Source: Unio delphinus | Lineage: Eukaryota > Mollusca > Bivalvia > Unionida > Unionidae | DNA length: 64,000 nucleotides | Reading direction: 5' to 3' | NCBI GenBank assembly: GCA_029339505.1 | Contig: JAQISU010000026.1 | Location: 538,501 to 602,500 of the forward strand | Program-made: the position numbers and the translations under genes | Part shown: positions 28,855 to 38,593 of the stretch, one piece after another | Position numbering within the stretch: the stretch's first letter is position 1 | How the letters are laid out: every line of letters begins with the position of its first letter | Notes under the pieces: model-generated | Seen by the model: the letters and a program-made list of their open reading frames with translations, nothing else | Told to the model about the DNA's origin: nothing | Databases searched by the model: none

Positions 28855-29184
28855 TTATATATTTATAGATTTGATATGTCTCCTTTTAATTGTTTTACAA
28901 ACACCGGTAAGACCCCGTATAGTATTCTCAATTTGTGTGATAGCTTGAAGGTTATTTAAGGAGTTATTTACAGGATCTGAATCAATAAGGTCAATTACAA
29001 GACCATCTTTGATTATCCCATAAAAAGTTTGACAATAATACTTTTTCTTCCCAACACCAATAATTAGATAAGCATTATTAATGACAAAAACAACTGGCCT
29101 ATTCAACGGACAGTTTCTGATTGCACCATCACAAGATGCGTCATAATTCGCTATCATAGGATGCTTTACAAATTCTTGGTTCAT
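28855..29184 (-). pseudogene. B copy of the stand-alone HNH nuclease, truncated
   Basis: Begins MNQEFVKHPMIANYDASCDG, preserving the start lost in A and the codon that is a stop in C. The HNH region is worn (VIDLIDSDPVNNSLNNLQAI, with Leu for the His of IDHID), and the frame ends early, without the NUMOD-like part. Confidence 0.75.
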
Positions 29185-29229
29185 TTATACTAATATAATT
29201 TATTTAAATCATTATTTGTCTAAATTGTT

Positions 29230-29515
29230 ACTTTCATAATGAAGACAAATAATTGTCTTCACTTGTTATAGCCTTGTCACTGTTTATATTTATTTTATCT
29301 TCATACTTTTAAAGTTCTCTATATCTTTTACCGCCACATTGCAAACATAATCGTGTTTATCCTCTAACTCCAACACCACATCGAAAACATGGTTTAGGTC
29401 CTAAACTTCCTCGTCATACACTTTGCAAATGATGTCCGCATAATTCATTTGCACAATATTTATTACAAGATGTTGAAGACCCTATCATCAACCACATGTA
29501 TCGATTCTTTAAGTC
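29230..29515 (-). pseudogene. B copy of the zinc-ribbon protein
   Basis: Leftward fragments with MWLMIGSSTSCNKYCANELC, then GHHLQSV and GVGVRG-like remnants near 29360-29430 and a CGGKRYRELK-like segment near 29320. Frames are broken. Position and strand match A and C. Confidence 0.6.
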
Positions 29516-29563
29516 ATTATATGTGCACTATTTTTTAATTTAAGTATTTGTTTAAAATATAAA

Positions 29564-32500
29564 ATGGAAGAGTTTGAGAGATTATCCAAAATCAAGCCTT
29601 ATAAAGATAAATGTAATCTTAATATAATATCTGTTGATTTTTTACCATTTAAAACTGTGGTTGATCCGAAGAATAAAAATCTGATTAATAAAATTCACAA
29701 TTCCAAAAAGGAATTTTGCAAAAATGGCGCATCTCACGTATGGTCGACGTTCAAAATCATGCGCAATGACAAAGTCATTGATACTACGATGAACAACAAA
29801 CATACCATCAATTATCTCGACAACAGAACATAATTTTTTAGAGTAAAATTTATTGTACGAGCAGAAACAGATAATTGGATTATTAGTGACGATTATGATC
29901 CTATTCTTCATAACGAAAAAACTTTCATAGTGAGTAAAAATTCCATACCAGGAATGTTAAGTAGTATTGACAAACCGTATGATGAAAGAGCGTATCCAGT
30001 AACCGCGGTTATTATGCAATTTATCTAATAAATGAAAAATCCAATGTTGATAATCTGAAACCGATGCAATTTTCAAAACGAAATTGTTTAGCCGAACGAG
30101 TAAACGAACATTTTTCAAACGCGATACGTAAAAACGAGTCAACTGATCAACGACTAAAAAAAGAGTGGGCTGAATTAGCACAAAAAAAATACAGAAGCTA
30201 CAACTAATTATGTATCTAAGTTAGACAAAATACTAAAGTTTCCAATATTAGTAAATATGATAACCAGAAAAATGTTTATACGATTTGAAATATTATAAGA
30301 AAAGGAGGAGATCCAATAAATATCGTTGATCATAATGCCCGCGCATAGAAAAATGCTGTGACAATAGTTCCACGAGATCGAACCGTAAGATTTTATCCAG
30401 AGAAAGACTCTTGAAGAAACAAATTTGATTTTTTCACTAGATAAGTAAATATGCTCCTGTGTCAGTATGGCTATTTCAGAGTTGTGAAAACGACGTTGAA
30501 CTTTTTAGACCAAATGTAAGTATTTGTATCAAAGAAAAAAAAAGTTTGATCAATTTTTAAACGGCGAATGTATCGTAAAAAATCTCTTCATGAAGTAATG
30601 AAAAATCTTGCGCAAATATTTTCAACAGAAAATATTGAGCAATAAGTAACACATTGTTTTACAGTTCCGTCAGTTGCAGCTCACTTTACAAGAGAAAAAC
30701 ATTCCTGGAACCCAACACGATTTGAACTTCTCTAAGACGTTCAATAAAGTTGGATTGAGGAGTACCAAGTATAATTACAACGACATTATTTCTGTAAAGT
30801 TGGTCGCATGTCATCCGAGAAGTTTTGTTGGCTGCTGAGAATGTTCTGGATATCAGAATATATTTGGACACCCCTGTCACGAAATGACCAGAGTATCGAT
30901 AAATGGATCACTACCCTATTTTATCTAACCGGATTCGCTCGTATTGTATCATTCAAAATTACTTTGAGTCTTCATCCAATTTGTTATTATTTGGATTGGT
31001 ATGCACTTTTCAGGAAAAACTCTGGGTACCAATAGTTGTATTACGATATATGATTGATTGTAAAATATTGATATAATTGATTGTAAGTAAAGCAATTATA
31101 TCGTATCAGAAGCAGACCGAATTTGTTTACCACTAGATGATGATAAATCCGCAAAGGATCTAGGTAGAAGAATAATCGATAAATTTACTCAAGGTTGGCA
31201 TATGGTCACAAACGACATTATGCACCATTATTTCTAGATGATGCTGAATATGATTTTATAATCACAGATGCGACAAAGAAAATGCTTACTTGTCTAACGG
31301 AACACGGTTAGGTACAATTGTTGGCTATATCTATGATATATCGCCTCAGTAATAACATCTAAGATCGCCTGTTCTCGCTTATGTTTCTATGAATTTGCTA
31401 TCGATGATAAGTAGATTTACTGACACTGCTGTTAGAGTTGCAACGGATTCATTTTGTATCGAAAAGAAATATATAGAATTAGTGACTCGTTTTACAACTA
31501 CGGATGGACCGTGTGTTTCGTATAGAATAAACCAAGAAATTTTATAATATTATTCTGAATTCGCAGATGCTGATATCAAAGATACTTACCTGATAAATTC
31601 AGCAAAAAGTAATCAGATATCAGAATTATCGTCCCCGCTATCTGTATTCGATCAAATATCCAGACAAAAGACTGTTAATCTAAATGAACCTGGTGGTAAA
31701 CCGTGTTATTAAATTATTTAGACAGAGTTCGGATGATATTGTTGTTTTAACACCTACACACAGACTCGCAAGAGAAATGAAACAACCACGAGTGCGATCA
31801 TGTATTTATCACAGCTTGTTTCGGTGCAAGGTGATAAACGCACACCTGAACGAATCGGCGAAAAATATGTTCCTAAACTAATAATTTGGGATGACAGTGT
31901 CGCTAGATACATTAAAAATGTTCCTTGATTGGCTATTGCTAAGGAATTGCGGTGATAATGGATGACAATCACGGTCAACCACTACCATTTGTGGAATTGT
32001 CTCCGCACGAATGGTTAAAAAAGTTTTTAGATTAGTATGAAGAGATAAATAATGATCATAGATCGCTTGATCCGAATTAAAAGAGTTTAAGAATTTACTC
32101 ATATTACAGTGGAATATAGTCCAGTGTAAAATAATGCGTGAAATAGTTCCAGAAACGTCCATAAAAGATTTGTGGAATAATTGAAGACCACACGTTTTGA
32201 TAGTGGCAAGTAGAAAGATAATTCGTGATACACTTCAGCAGCAATTATTTCAGTTACCTAAAGAATTTGTTTTAGAATTTCCCGTATCGTTGTGTTATCG
32301 ACCAGCAAATATGTGGCTAGAAAACATTGATGCTGAAATTCGAGGATTGTATAGAAACTGAATATTGTGTTAAATAATATTATTCTAGTTCCTGTAAGTG
32401 TTGCTGATGATGCGTTAAAAGACAAAGCTTCATGGACGCTAGGATATGCAAAGACAATCCACTCGTCTCAAGAATTAACTATTCCTGACACAGTTGTTTG

Positions 32501-33141
32501 GATTATTGATGGTCGTATTGAGTGGTGAAATTTAGTCTATCTTTCATGAGTCAGAAAAATAACTCAGCTGCGCTGAGGGTTAACGTAGACTTCGCAGAAA
32601 AAACTCGCGATGATGTTGACAATGATATAGTTAGATAAAAACTCGCTAGTTATAAACAAAGTGACAAACATAATCGTGACTTTTTGATATTGATACTGAA
32701 TTTATCAACACTCTGAAACATAATAATGATTATGTGAGCTGCAACAATAATGTTGTGGCGGTATTCAAATAATGATCTGGGTGCCCTGAGTAGCCGAGTG
32801 GCCTAAAGCGCTCTCCGTTACTGATCACTGCTATCTCACCTCTCTCTGCGTGGGTTCGAGTCTCAGATTCGGTCAATGTGGGTATGGGAGAAAGCTTGCC
32901 AGAAGCATCTCGTGGGTCGATGGTTCTTTCCGTGGGTTTCCTGGGGTCTCCTCCACCAATAATACTGGCCGCCATGGTTAGCCTATCATGTCATGAAAAA
33001 TGTCGTTAAACCCTATAAGAACAACAACAACAAATAATGTTCAAAGACAATTTACCGCAGATAGAAAAGATAGTAGTCTTCTTTACACGCGTGAAAGTAC
33101 GATGTTGAGCTTTCTTGAATGTAATAGACGTAAAGGTTCTA
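29564..33141 (+). pseudogene. B copy of the polymerase-helicase-HNH protein
   Basis: Begins MEEFERLSKIKPYKDKCNLN. Recognisable pieces include ASHVWSTFKI, FTVPSVAAHFTREKHSW (about 30660), GFARIVSFKITLSLHP (about 30940), RVATDSF (motif C, about 31440), VVLTPTHRLAREM (about 31740), LGYAKTIHSS (about 32440) and an HNH remnant. Walker A is degraded (LNEPGGKPC). Many stops. A SINE at 32775-33030 splits the HNH domain. Confidence 0.82.
32775..33030 (+). mobile_element. tRNA-derived SINE (Meta-type-like) in B
   Basis: About 256 bp. The 5' part has a box A-like TAGCCGAGTGGCCTAAAGCG and a box B-like GGGTTCGAGTCTC, as in a tRNA-Ser/Leu-like head. The central/3' region includes CCTCCACCAATAATACTGGCCGCC-like sequence, and the tail is (ACA)n. 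A 9-bp duplication CAAATAATG flanks it (32766-32774, 33031-33039). The 3' domain reminds me of the conserved domain of mollusc SINEs, from memory only. Confidence 0.8.
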
Positions 33142-33154
33142 GTTCAATGAAGAC

Positions 33155-33890
33155 GGTGGGAATTGAATATCTTCAGGACTAACTTGTATTTATTCACGTA
33201 CAAATCCACGTAAAGGAGCAGTTGAATCTAATCCATAGATTGCAGGTCTACCAGTAGATCTTACCACGCTGGAAATTGTATCTGTATTAACAATCATAAT
33301 AGAATCAGTCGCTCTTTTCTACCACCTTCAAGTTCACCTGGCTCGTGCAAGTATCTTACGGTAACATTACCCAATACTGGTTGTTTCGAAAACTCATTTC
33401 GTTGTGCAGGCATATAATTTTTTTGTGATCGCGCTAATAGGTTTCAACGCAGTAGTACGAGTAACCTCATTATTTAATACAGTTGTCATACTTGGAAGTC
33501 TTGTAACCCATTTTCGAGATCTTACATCTTTCTGAAATATTTGCTTCGCGTACTGATATCCAAATAACCGCTCATCAAAAGTTCAATTAAATCGTTCAAC
33601 GATTGCCTGATCACGATGTATTGCAGTATGTCCTCGTCTGATTTTTACATTATGTTTTTTCATCAATGATGATACTACACCAAGTCATTCCTTGCCAGGA
33701 TCGACCTGTAATAATTGTGGCGGTCGCAAGGGTCCTCGTTGATGAATTGGTTCAAAAGCTAAGACAACTTCTGTTGCTGTCTTTGTTGATAACAGCTTTG
33801 CTTATTTATATCTACGTGCAACGTCAAGTGGTAAAAACAATATCTGCTTGATGAACTTCATTATGAATACTGACAAAAAAATGTGCATAA
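33155..33890 (-). pseudogene. B copy of the integrase, truncated
   Basis: Leftward fragments match the A and C integrase: GFVREYKL-like tail, RYLHEPGELEGG, a WVTRLPSMTTVLNNEVTRTT-like segment, HRDQAIVERFN (about 33590), a LQVDPGKE-like segment (about 33690). The N-terminal 60 residues and the first Asp region are missing, as the sequence jumps into the PLA2 gene near 33890. Confidence 0.75.
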
Positions 33891-33894
33891 TTGT

Positions 33895-34262
33895 ATAAGC
33901 TAAATCATGAGCGTGACATGCTTTATCGATTTCATTTATTGGATACTCACCGAGTCATGGTTGATACTGATTATCAAGTTGGATGTAAAGTCTGGTTCCA
34001 GGATCACAATAATTATATCATGGAAGGTTGTGTTTCTTTTGGGTAATTATCCCATGGAGTTCCATGGCAATGTTTTTAATTTTGATGCAATATCACCTCC
34101 TCGTTTTATTTGATTCTGTTTGGACTAGAAATAAATTTAAATTTCTTTGTACCACATTGTTCACACCAACCCGTAAGTGCTGATCTGTTATATTGTTGTT
34201 GTACTTGTTGTTAATTCACCTGTAAGTGTGCTAGTCTTGCATTTTGCACCATACATATCCAT
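33895..34262 (-). pseudogene. B copy of the zinc-ribbon/PLA2 protein
   Basis: EINEIDKACHAHDLAY-like sequence preserves the catalytic His-Asp pair near 33910, a decayed CGPGT-like calcium loop follows near 33990, and an MDMYGAKCKTSTL-like zinc ribbon ends at 34262. Frames are broken. Confidence 0.7.
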
Positions 34263-34285
34263 AGTATTTATTATGTTTATATAAT

Positions 34286-34952
34286 ATGGATGTATTTGGT
34301 GGGGTTTTTTCATCAACAAGAAAACGAGAACCGGTAAAACATCACACAGCGCTACTGAACTATATCAGAATGAATATCTTAGGTCAATCTGGAAGTGGTT
34401 AAACGCAACTGCTACTTAATTTAATAATGAAAAGGTTGTAATGGTATAAATTGTATTTATTTGCTCCGTCTGTGGATGATCAGCGATGCTACGAAGTGTT
34501 ACAAGAGTTTAATGAAAACTCAAAGACGATAAATGAAGATGGTGACGATATTATTATTTATCACTGATATTGATGAAGCACCGTCTGTGGATGACCTTGA
34601 TGGATTTATTAATAATTTAGTTATGTACGATGATATAATGCTGGATAAAAAATCAAATCCGGCAAGACTATTTTCCCGAGGTAGATATACAAACACTGAT
34701 TTGTGATTTTTGTTACTCAGAGGTACACACAAATACCTAAAGTGATTGGAAACAACTGTAATATTTTAGCTGTATTTAATGGTGTTGATATACACACGCT
34801 GAAAAATATTCATCAGACCTGGTGCAGCGGAGAGATGGACATATTTAAGTTTTAAAACTTTTTTCTCACTTGCGCAATATACCCCATATAGGTTTATAAC
34901 GATACATTTACATGATCCTAGACCGAGTCGGTCTTGATAAAATCTTTGGTTA
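34286..34952 (+). pseudogene. B copy of the packaging ATPase
   Basis: Begins MDVFGGVFSSTRKREPVKHH. Walker A is changed (LGQSGSG followed by a stop). APSVDDQRCYEVLQEFNENS, ITDIDEAPSVDDLDG, YDDIMLDKKSNPARLFSRGR and NGVDIHTLKNIHQTW are readable across frame changes. Confidence 0.82.
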
Positions 34953-34970
34953 AGAGGATGATCTAATTAT

Positions 34971-35124
34971 AGCAGCAGAGAGGGCGTGACGTTAAATAAG
35001 TGCCCAAAAGGTAAGTAAATTTGATTAACAAAGCGTTTACTTTCGAAATGGAGAGTATTTTTGAAACTATCGGATTGACAAATGGACGCTTCTATTATGA
35101 GGTGGGCTCACAAACTATGCTGCT
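34971..35124. repeat. Element B right terminal inverted repeat (shortened)
   Basis: The inner end is AGCAGCAGAGAGGGCGTGAC and the outer end CTCACAAACTATGCTGCT. It is 154 bp against 226 bp on the left, so internal sequence has been lost or gained. Confidence 0.7.
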
Positions 35125-35600
35125 TCTTGAGAAATCTCTGCAAAACCCGAATATGTGACGGGGGGGGGGGGGGAATTGCACACGAAAATAGTAATGAAGC
35201 ACAAACAAAGGAGTAGTGATCGACGCTTTGCAACCCAAAGTTGAAATTTTGGGTTAGAACCACTCACCAAACAGGCAGCAGGATCGGGTCTTCGAAGCTG
35301 TGGGTATACTAAAGACTTCCGTACAATTTGCTGAAATTTATGATCTGCGTTATCAGTTAAATATTTGACAAATACCATGGTTCAATTTCATTTCCATCAA
35401 TGCAGTAACGTACACTGTTAAATAATGATATGATGTCATTGTTAACAATCCCACTGTGCTATTGGCATCGTAATTGGTATTCTTCTCATGCACCAATTCT
35501 CCCTCCATTTCCAAAACTGCCTCACATGGAATAAAAAGAATACTTAGACGTGTCTCGCACTTGCAATACTATTTATTGATCGATTATGATCATTGGCTGG
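35125..35600 (-). pseudogene. D2 major capsid gene, N-terminal half
   Basis: Directly beyond element B the leftward sequence resumes alignment with the C capsid gene: CTGCAAAACCCGAATATGTG corresponds to CTACAGAATCCAAATATATG, then a CCATCAATG segment, GTTAACAATCCCAC and CCTCACATGGAATAAAA track the C gene through its N-terminal 150 codons. A 14-base G run at 35160-35173 has expanded in it. Confidence 0.7.
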
Positions 35601-35699
35601 ATATAAGTAATTGTGTCGTCTTATCTTAAAACGGTAGTACAAACCCAAGAAATTTGTCTTGGCAATTCTTGTAATGATCGTATTTGTAATGTGTCTTCT

Positions 35700-36330
35700 C
35701 AACTCTTAATCTTCTTCAATTCTTTCGTTTGCACAAACTGAGCACACCTTATAGCCTTTCTCTTTCCAATAAACTCTGTAAACCATTTTAAGCCATCCCC
35801 TATTTAAATATTTATCATGTGTCTTTGATGCAATTTTTATCACGTACTCTTTCCAATAACGAGGTCTGCTAAGAGCGACAGGCACAGCATTTTCGAACAT
35901 CGCCTAGCAAACTGCTTCATCAAAAGCTTGAGACAGTGTTTACAACTCTAACTTGTATTCTGTTGGCACTTTTGGTATTTCGGAAAGTGCCTCTCTATCA
36001 TCCTTGCTAAGTACCTGGACTCATTTGGCTAGTTTACCCTGGATCTTTCCAAGTTTTTTCATATCTTCTTTAACTTTCTCAATCGCCTCTGACAAACGTA
36101 CGATCGTCTCTACAGTTTTTCTTATGGTTTTGTGGCTATATCACGAACTAGACCAGATGCTTCTTCTGTTCCCGTTAGCGCCACAACTACTTCCGGCTGG
36201 CTTTTTGTGGCCTTTTAAATTTTTTGGCACGTTAAGCATATTCTTTGGTGGGTTTAATCGACGTCACACATATTTATGCAAACTCAACTGTGCTATCTTC
36301 TCATGCAATCTGTCGCAACGGTAACACAAG
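35700..36330 (-). pseudogene. D2 coiled-coil gene relic, unidentified
   Basis: A leftward frame with a few stops reads SEAIEKVKEDMKKLGKIQGK, then LSKDDREALSEIPKVP, then a 64-codon open part (WKEYVIKIASKTHDKYLNRG, CSVCANERIEED). It could be the D2 counterpart of the scaffold-like gene, since it lies upstream of the capsid gene, but no motif proves it. Confidence 0.4.
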
Positions 36331-36489
36331 TTTGAAATTTTTGTGGTCTTAGATTACTTTTTTGATTAATTCTTGCTGTTCACGGTGTTGTCTTTTGCAC
36401 AAATTTATGGTATCGCTGTTGGATATTTTTATATTTTTATATGCTTTTTTAAATTGATAAACGCGTTCCCACTCAAATATGCACGATAC

Positions 36490-36778
36490 TTGCGTGGCCT
36501 ACACGTCAATCAGTCCTGAGAAACTGTACGGTTTTGAAGTAATCTGCAAAAAATGTCACGAAATTTACCCCACAAATGCTTGACAGCATATCAAGTCCAA
36601 TGAACGTTCCCAAAACAATGCGCGTCAATGCCAGAAATAGCACCAGCATGTTAAAGTTGTCATGGTTCACTTTCTGTACAGTGGCGTATCGTCGAGTCAG
36701 ATATATAAGGTTCGTGTCTTTGTGCTTGCCTCGTGAACAAATTGGCTTGATTTTCAAGCATCACATTGTCGTATACCA

Positions 36779-36821
<43 letters not shown>

Positions 36822-36937
36822 TATTCAGATCGTCAATAGAAGAGATGTAGTCAATGGTGGTAAGGAATTCGATGGAATCATTATTACCGCTTCTTAACGG
36901 TCTTTTGTTACTCAACTCTTTTTCAACATCAACAATT
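36490..36937 (-). pseudogene. D2 packaging ATPase relic
   Basis: IEFLTTIDYISSIDDLN, then VVYDNVMLENQA, then CSRGKHKDTNLIYLTRRY match FITDIDEAPSIDDID, VVYDDIMLDKQK and FSRGRHKNTDVIYVTQRY of C. A 37-base T run (36784-36820) has expanded inside it. The Walker A end is missing: the sequence runs directly into the D2 polymerase near 36940. Confidence 0.75.
36784..36820. repeat. Poly-T tract inside the D2 ATPase relic
   Basis: 37 consecutive T on + (poly-A on the coding strand), expanded at the place where the intact copy encodes Asn codons. Confidence 0.9.
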
Positions 36938-36939
36938 TT

Positions 36940-38160
36940 ATATACTCAAAGGCCAGTCTGTCTTGCTCATTATTATCGTAGAGAAGGTCGACACGAAATC
37001 GTGTACCCTGATTCTCAATTATTTTCCCAAATACGACATATTGACCATGGGCTTTAAAAGGTCCTTTTCAAATTCATTGGTGGCCTTTGTATGTAGGTCT
37101 CTAATTCATCTGAACATACGAAGCCATCCAGGCATGCTGACGAATTGTGAACACACGGTGGATCTTGGCGCCACGCATTACCAATCACATGTGTACAATT
37201 GAAAATATCTCACTTGCAGTGCATAGTTGTGGGACCAGTTTGGTGCATACGATGTATTTGCGGCAGGACTCATCAGCAATCGAACCCTGATTCAGTGACA
37301 ACCACGAATTTGTCACCAAACTTGCTTCTGGGTAAGCGTTTAATCGTTATGGGCCTCTCTTAAATGCTATTCTAGCACGACTTCAAAGACGAATACATGG
37401 TCACAGTGGATGTTGTGAACATGCACGTCTTTTTGTAGATCAATGTGCGCAGCATCGACCCTTCTGGAATCCACCAGCCGATGGTATCTGAATCATGGCT
37501 AAACATACAACTTATTGATATCGCCGTTATACCCAGGCACGTTGAGATTATTGGTTCGAGCGTATTTTATGGCTCGCCATGGATATTCCGCTACCAAGTT
37601 AGCGATTGATAAACATAGTGTGGTCAATTTTCGTTAGTAATTCCAGCTCGACTTTGATCATGGACAACAACGTATCCCAGCATACTCGGTGACGAAAAGC
37701 AATGGGGAGGGGGGGGGGGGCATTGAGCTTGTACACGTGCTAGGCGGTGTCACGAAATACCTCGAACACGTCGGCGAGCAACAACACACCCGTGCGCAAA
37801 TATAGATCATGATAGTCACCCAGGATTTTGCACTCGAACACAGACCAAACTTTCTTTGCATGTTCGCAGTAGTCATAGTCGGATCTAAATTCCCTTGACA
37901 ACGTTAATCAGGTCCGTATTGGTTGGATAGTATGGATGAGTGATTTTGATGTTTACTAACTTCTCCAGGGAGGAATTAGTAAACTGTATTAAATCGATTA
38001 ACTTCAATTCTCCCAGGAAATCGGTGAGTTTGACTACTTCTTACATGATCAAGTGGCCATCATACCCATGCATGTTATGAAGAATTAGAAGAATTTGGAT
38101 TGTGTTAGGGTAAATACTCAGCTGCAGATTATCTTCAGCGTTGGATTCAAGTTTATTCAG
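36940..38160 (-). pseudogene. D2 canonical Polinton family B DNA polymerase relic
   Basis: In shifting frames I read LHNMHGYDGHLIM (exonuclease II motif, 38044-38082), DYHDLYLRTGVLLLADVFEV then FRDTA (37741-37822), LLSMIKVELELLTKIDHTMF (about 37640-37700), ANNLNVPGYNGD (about 37540), GAKIHRVFTIRQHAW (about 37130-37175), NEFEKDLLKPMVNMSYLGK (motif B region, 37023-37080) and GKIIENQGTRFRVDLL. This block order is that of protein-primed polymerases of ordinary Polintons. The N-terminus and the motif C end are missing. It shows that D2 used a different replication enzyme from A and C. Confidence 0.85.
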
Positions 38161-38295
38161 AACGTTAACTAATCACTATCTGTGTCTTTAATTTTGGGAT
38201 TTTTAATAAGTAATAATAAATAACCGATTTTAAGTATATATTATATTACCATTGTTAATAATGGCCGAATGTATTTCACACAGTTTTGTTTTTCT
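38161..38295. other. AT-rich stretch left of element C
   Basis: I see nothing coding here. Whether this is D2 or host sequence is unclear. Confidence 0.3.
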
Positions 38296-38300
38296 GTAGT
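38296..38300. repeat. Target-site duplication of element C, left copy (GTAGT)
   Basis: GTAGT precedes the left TIR and recurs at 54141-54145 after the right TIR. Six-base extension does not match cleanly. Confidence 0.85.
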
Positions 38301-38576
38301 AGCAGCAGAGAGGGTGAATCCTACAACGTTTTTAGACAAAATTTGATTGAAATCCTAAAACGAGCCGTCTTATAATCTTATTTTAACCAAAAAAAGGCGA
38401 ACCCTACAACGTTTTCAGACAAAAAATTGATTGAAATCTCCCTACGAAATCATTTTAACTAAAAAAATGAAAACGATTTTTTAATCAATTTTGGTCGCAA
38501 CTTGTTGTCATCCACCCTCTCTGCTGCTATGGGTTAATAATTCTTTTACGATTTTAACCGAATATTTGATCAAGTC
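38301..38576. repeat. Element C left terminal inverted repeat (276 bp)
   Basis: Reverse complement of 53865-54140 with no difference seen by eye. The outer motif is AGCAGCAGAGAGGGTG (38301-38316), with its inverted copy CACCCTCTCTGCTGCT at 38513-38528. Two direct subrepeats containing CCTACAACGTTTT(T/C)AGACAAA lie about 88 bp apart. The last 22 bp correspond to the 3' coding end of the ATPase at the other end. Confidence 0.95.
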
Positions 38577-38593
38577 TTTAGGACGAAAATCAT

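Larger units (their letters stand above)
24007..35124. mobile_element. Element B: decayed Polinton with inverted virion block
   Basis: An 11.1-kb relic bounded by divergent TIRs that still carry the AGCAGCAGAGAG-type ends. All genes contain stops or deletions. The replication end (HNH, zinc ribbon, replication protein, integrase, PLA2, ATPase) keeps the A/C order and strands. The virion genes run rightward from the left TIR (scaffold-like, pVI-like, capsid, pX-like, protease, fibre-like), the reverse of A and C. It sits in the D2 capsid gene. The target duplication is not readable after decay. Confidence 0.85.

Noticed and set aside
32775..32880. tRNA gene-like box A and box B sequence
   Set aside because: Followed by SINE body, A-rich tail and flanked by a target duplication, so it is the head of a SINE and not a tRNA gene.
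24002..35129. Target duplication for element B (GCTTA against GCTTC)
   Set aside because: Only four of five bases agree, and only if the right TIR end is shortened by three bases; too weak to claim.
35153..35378. Leftward 87-codon frame over the G run
   Set aside because: Shadow of the decayed D2 capsid gene; the homopolymer creates artificial openness.
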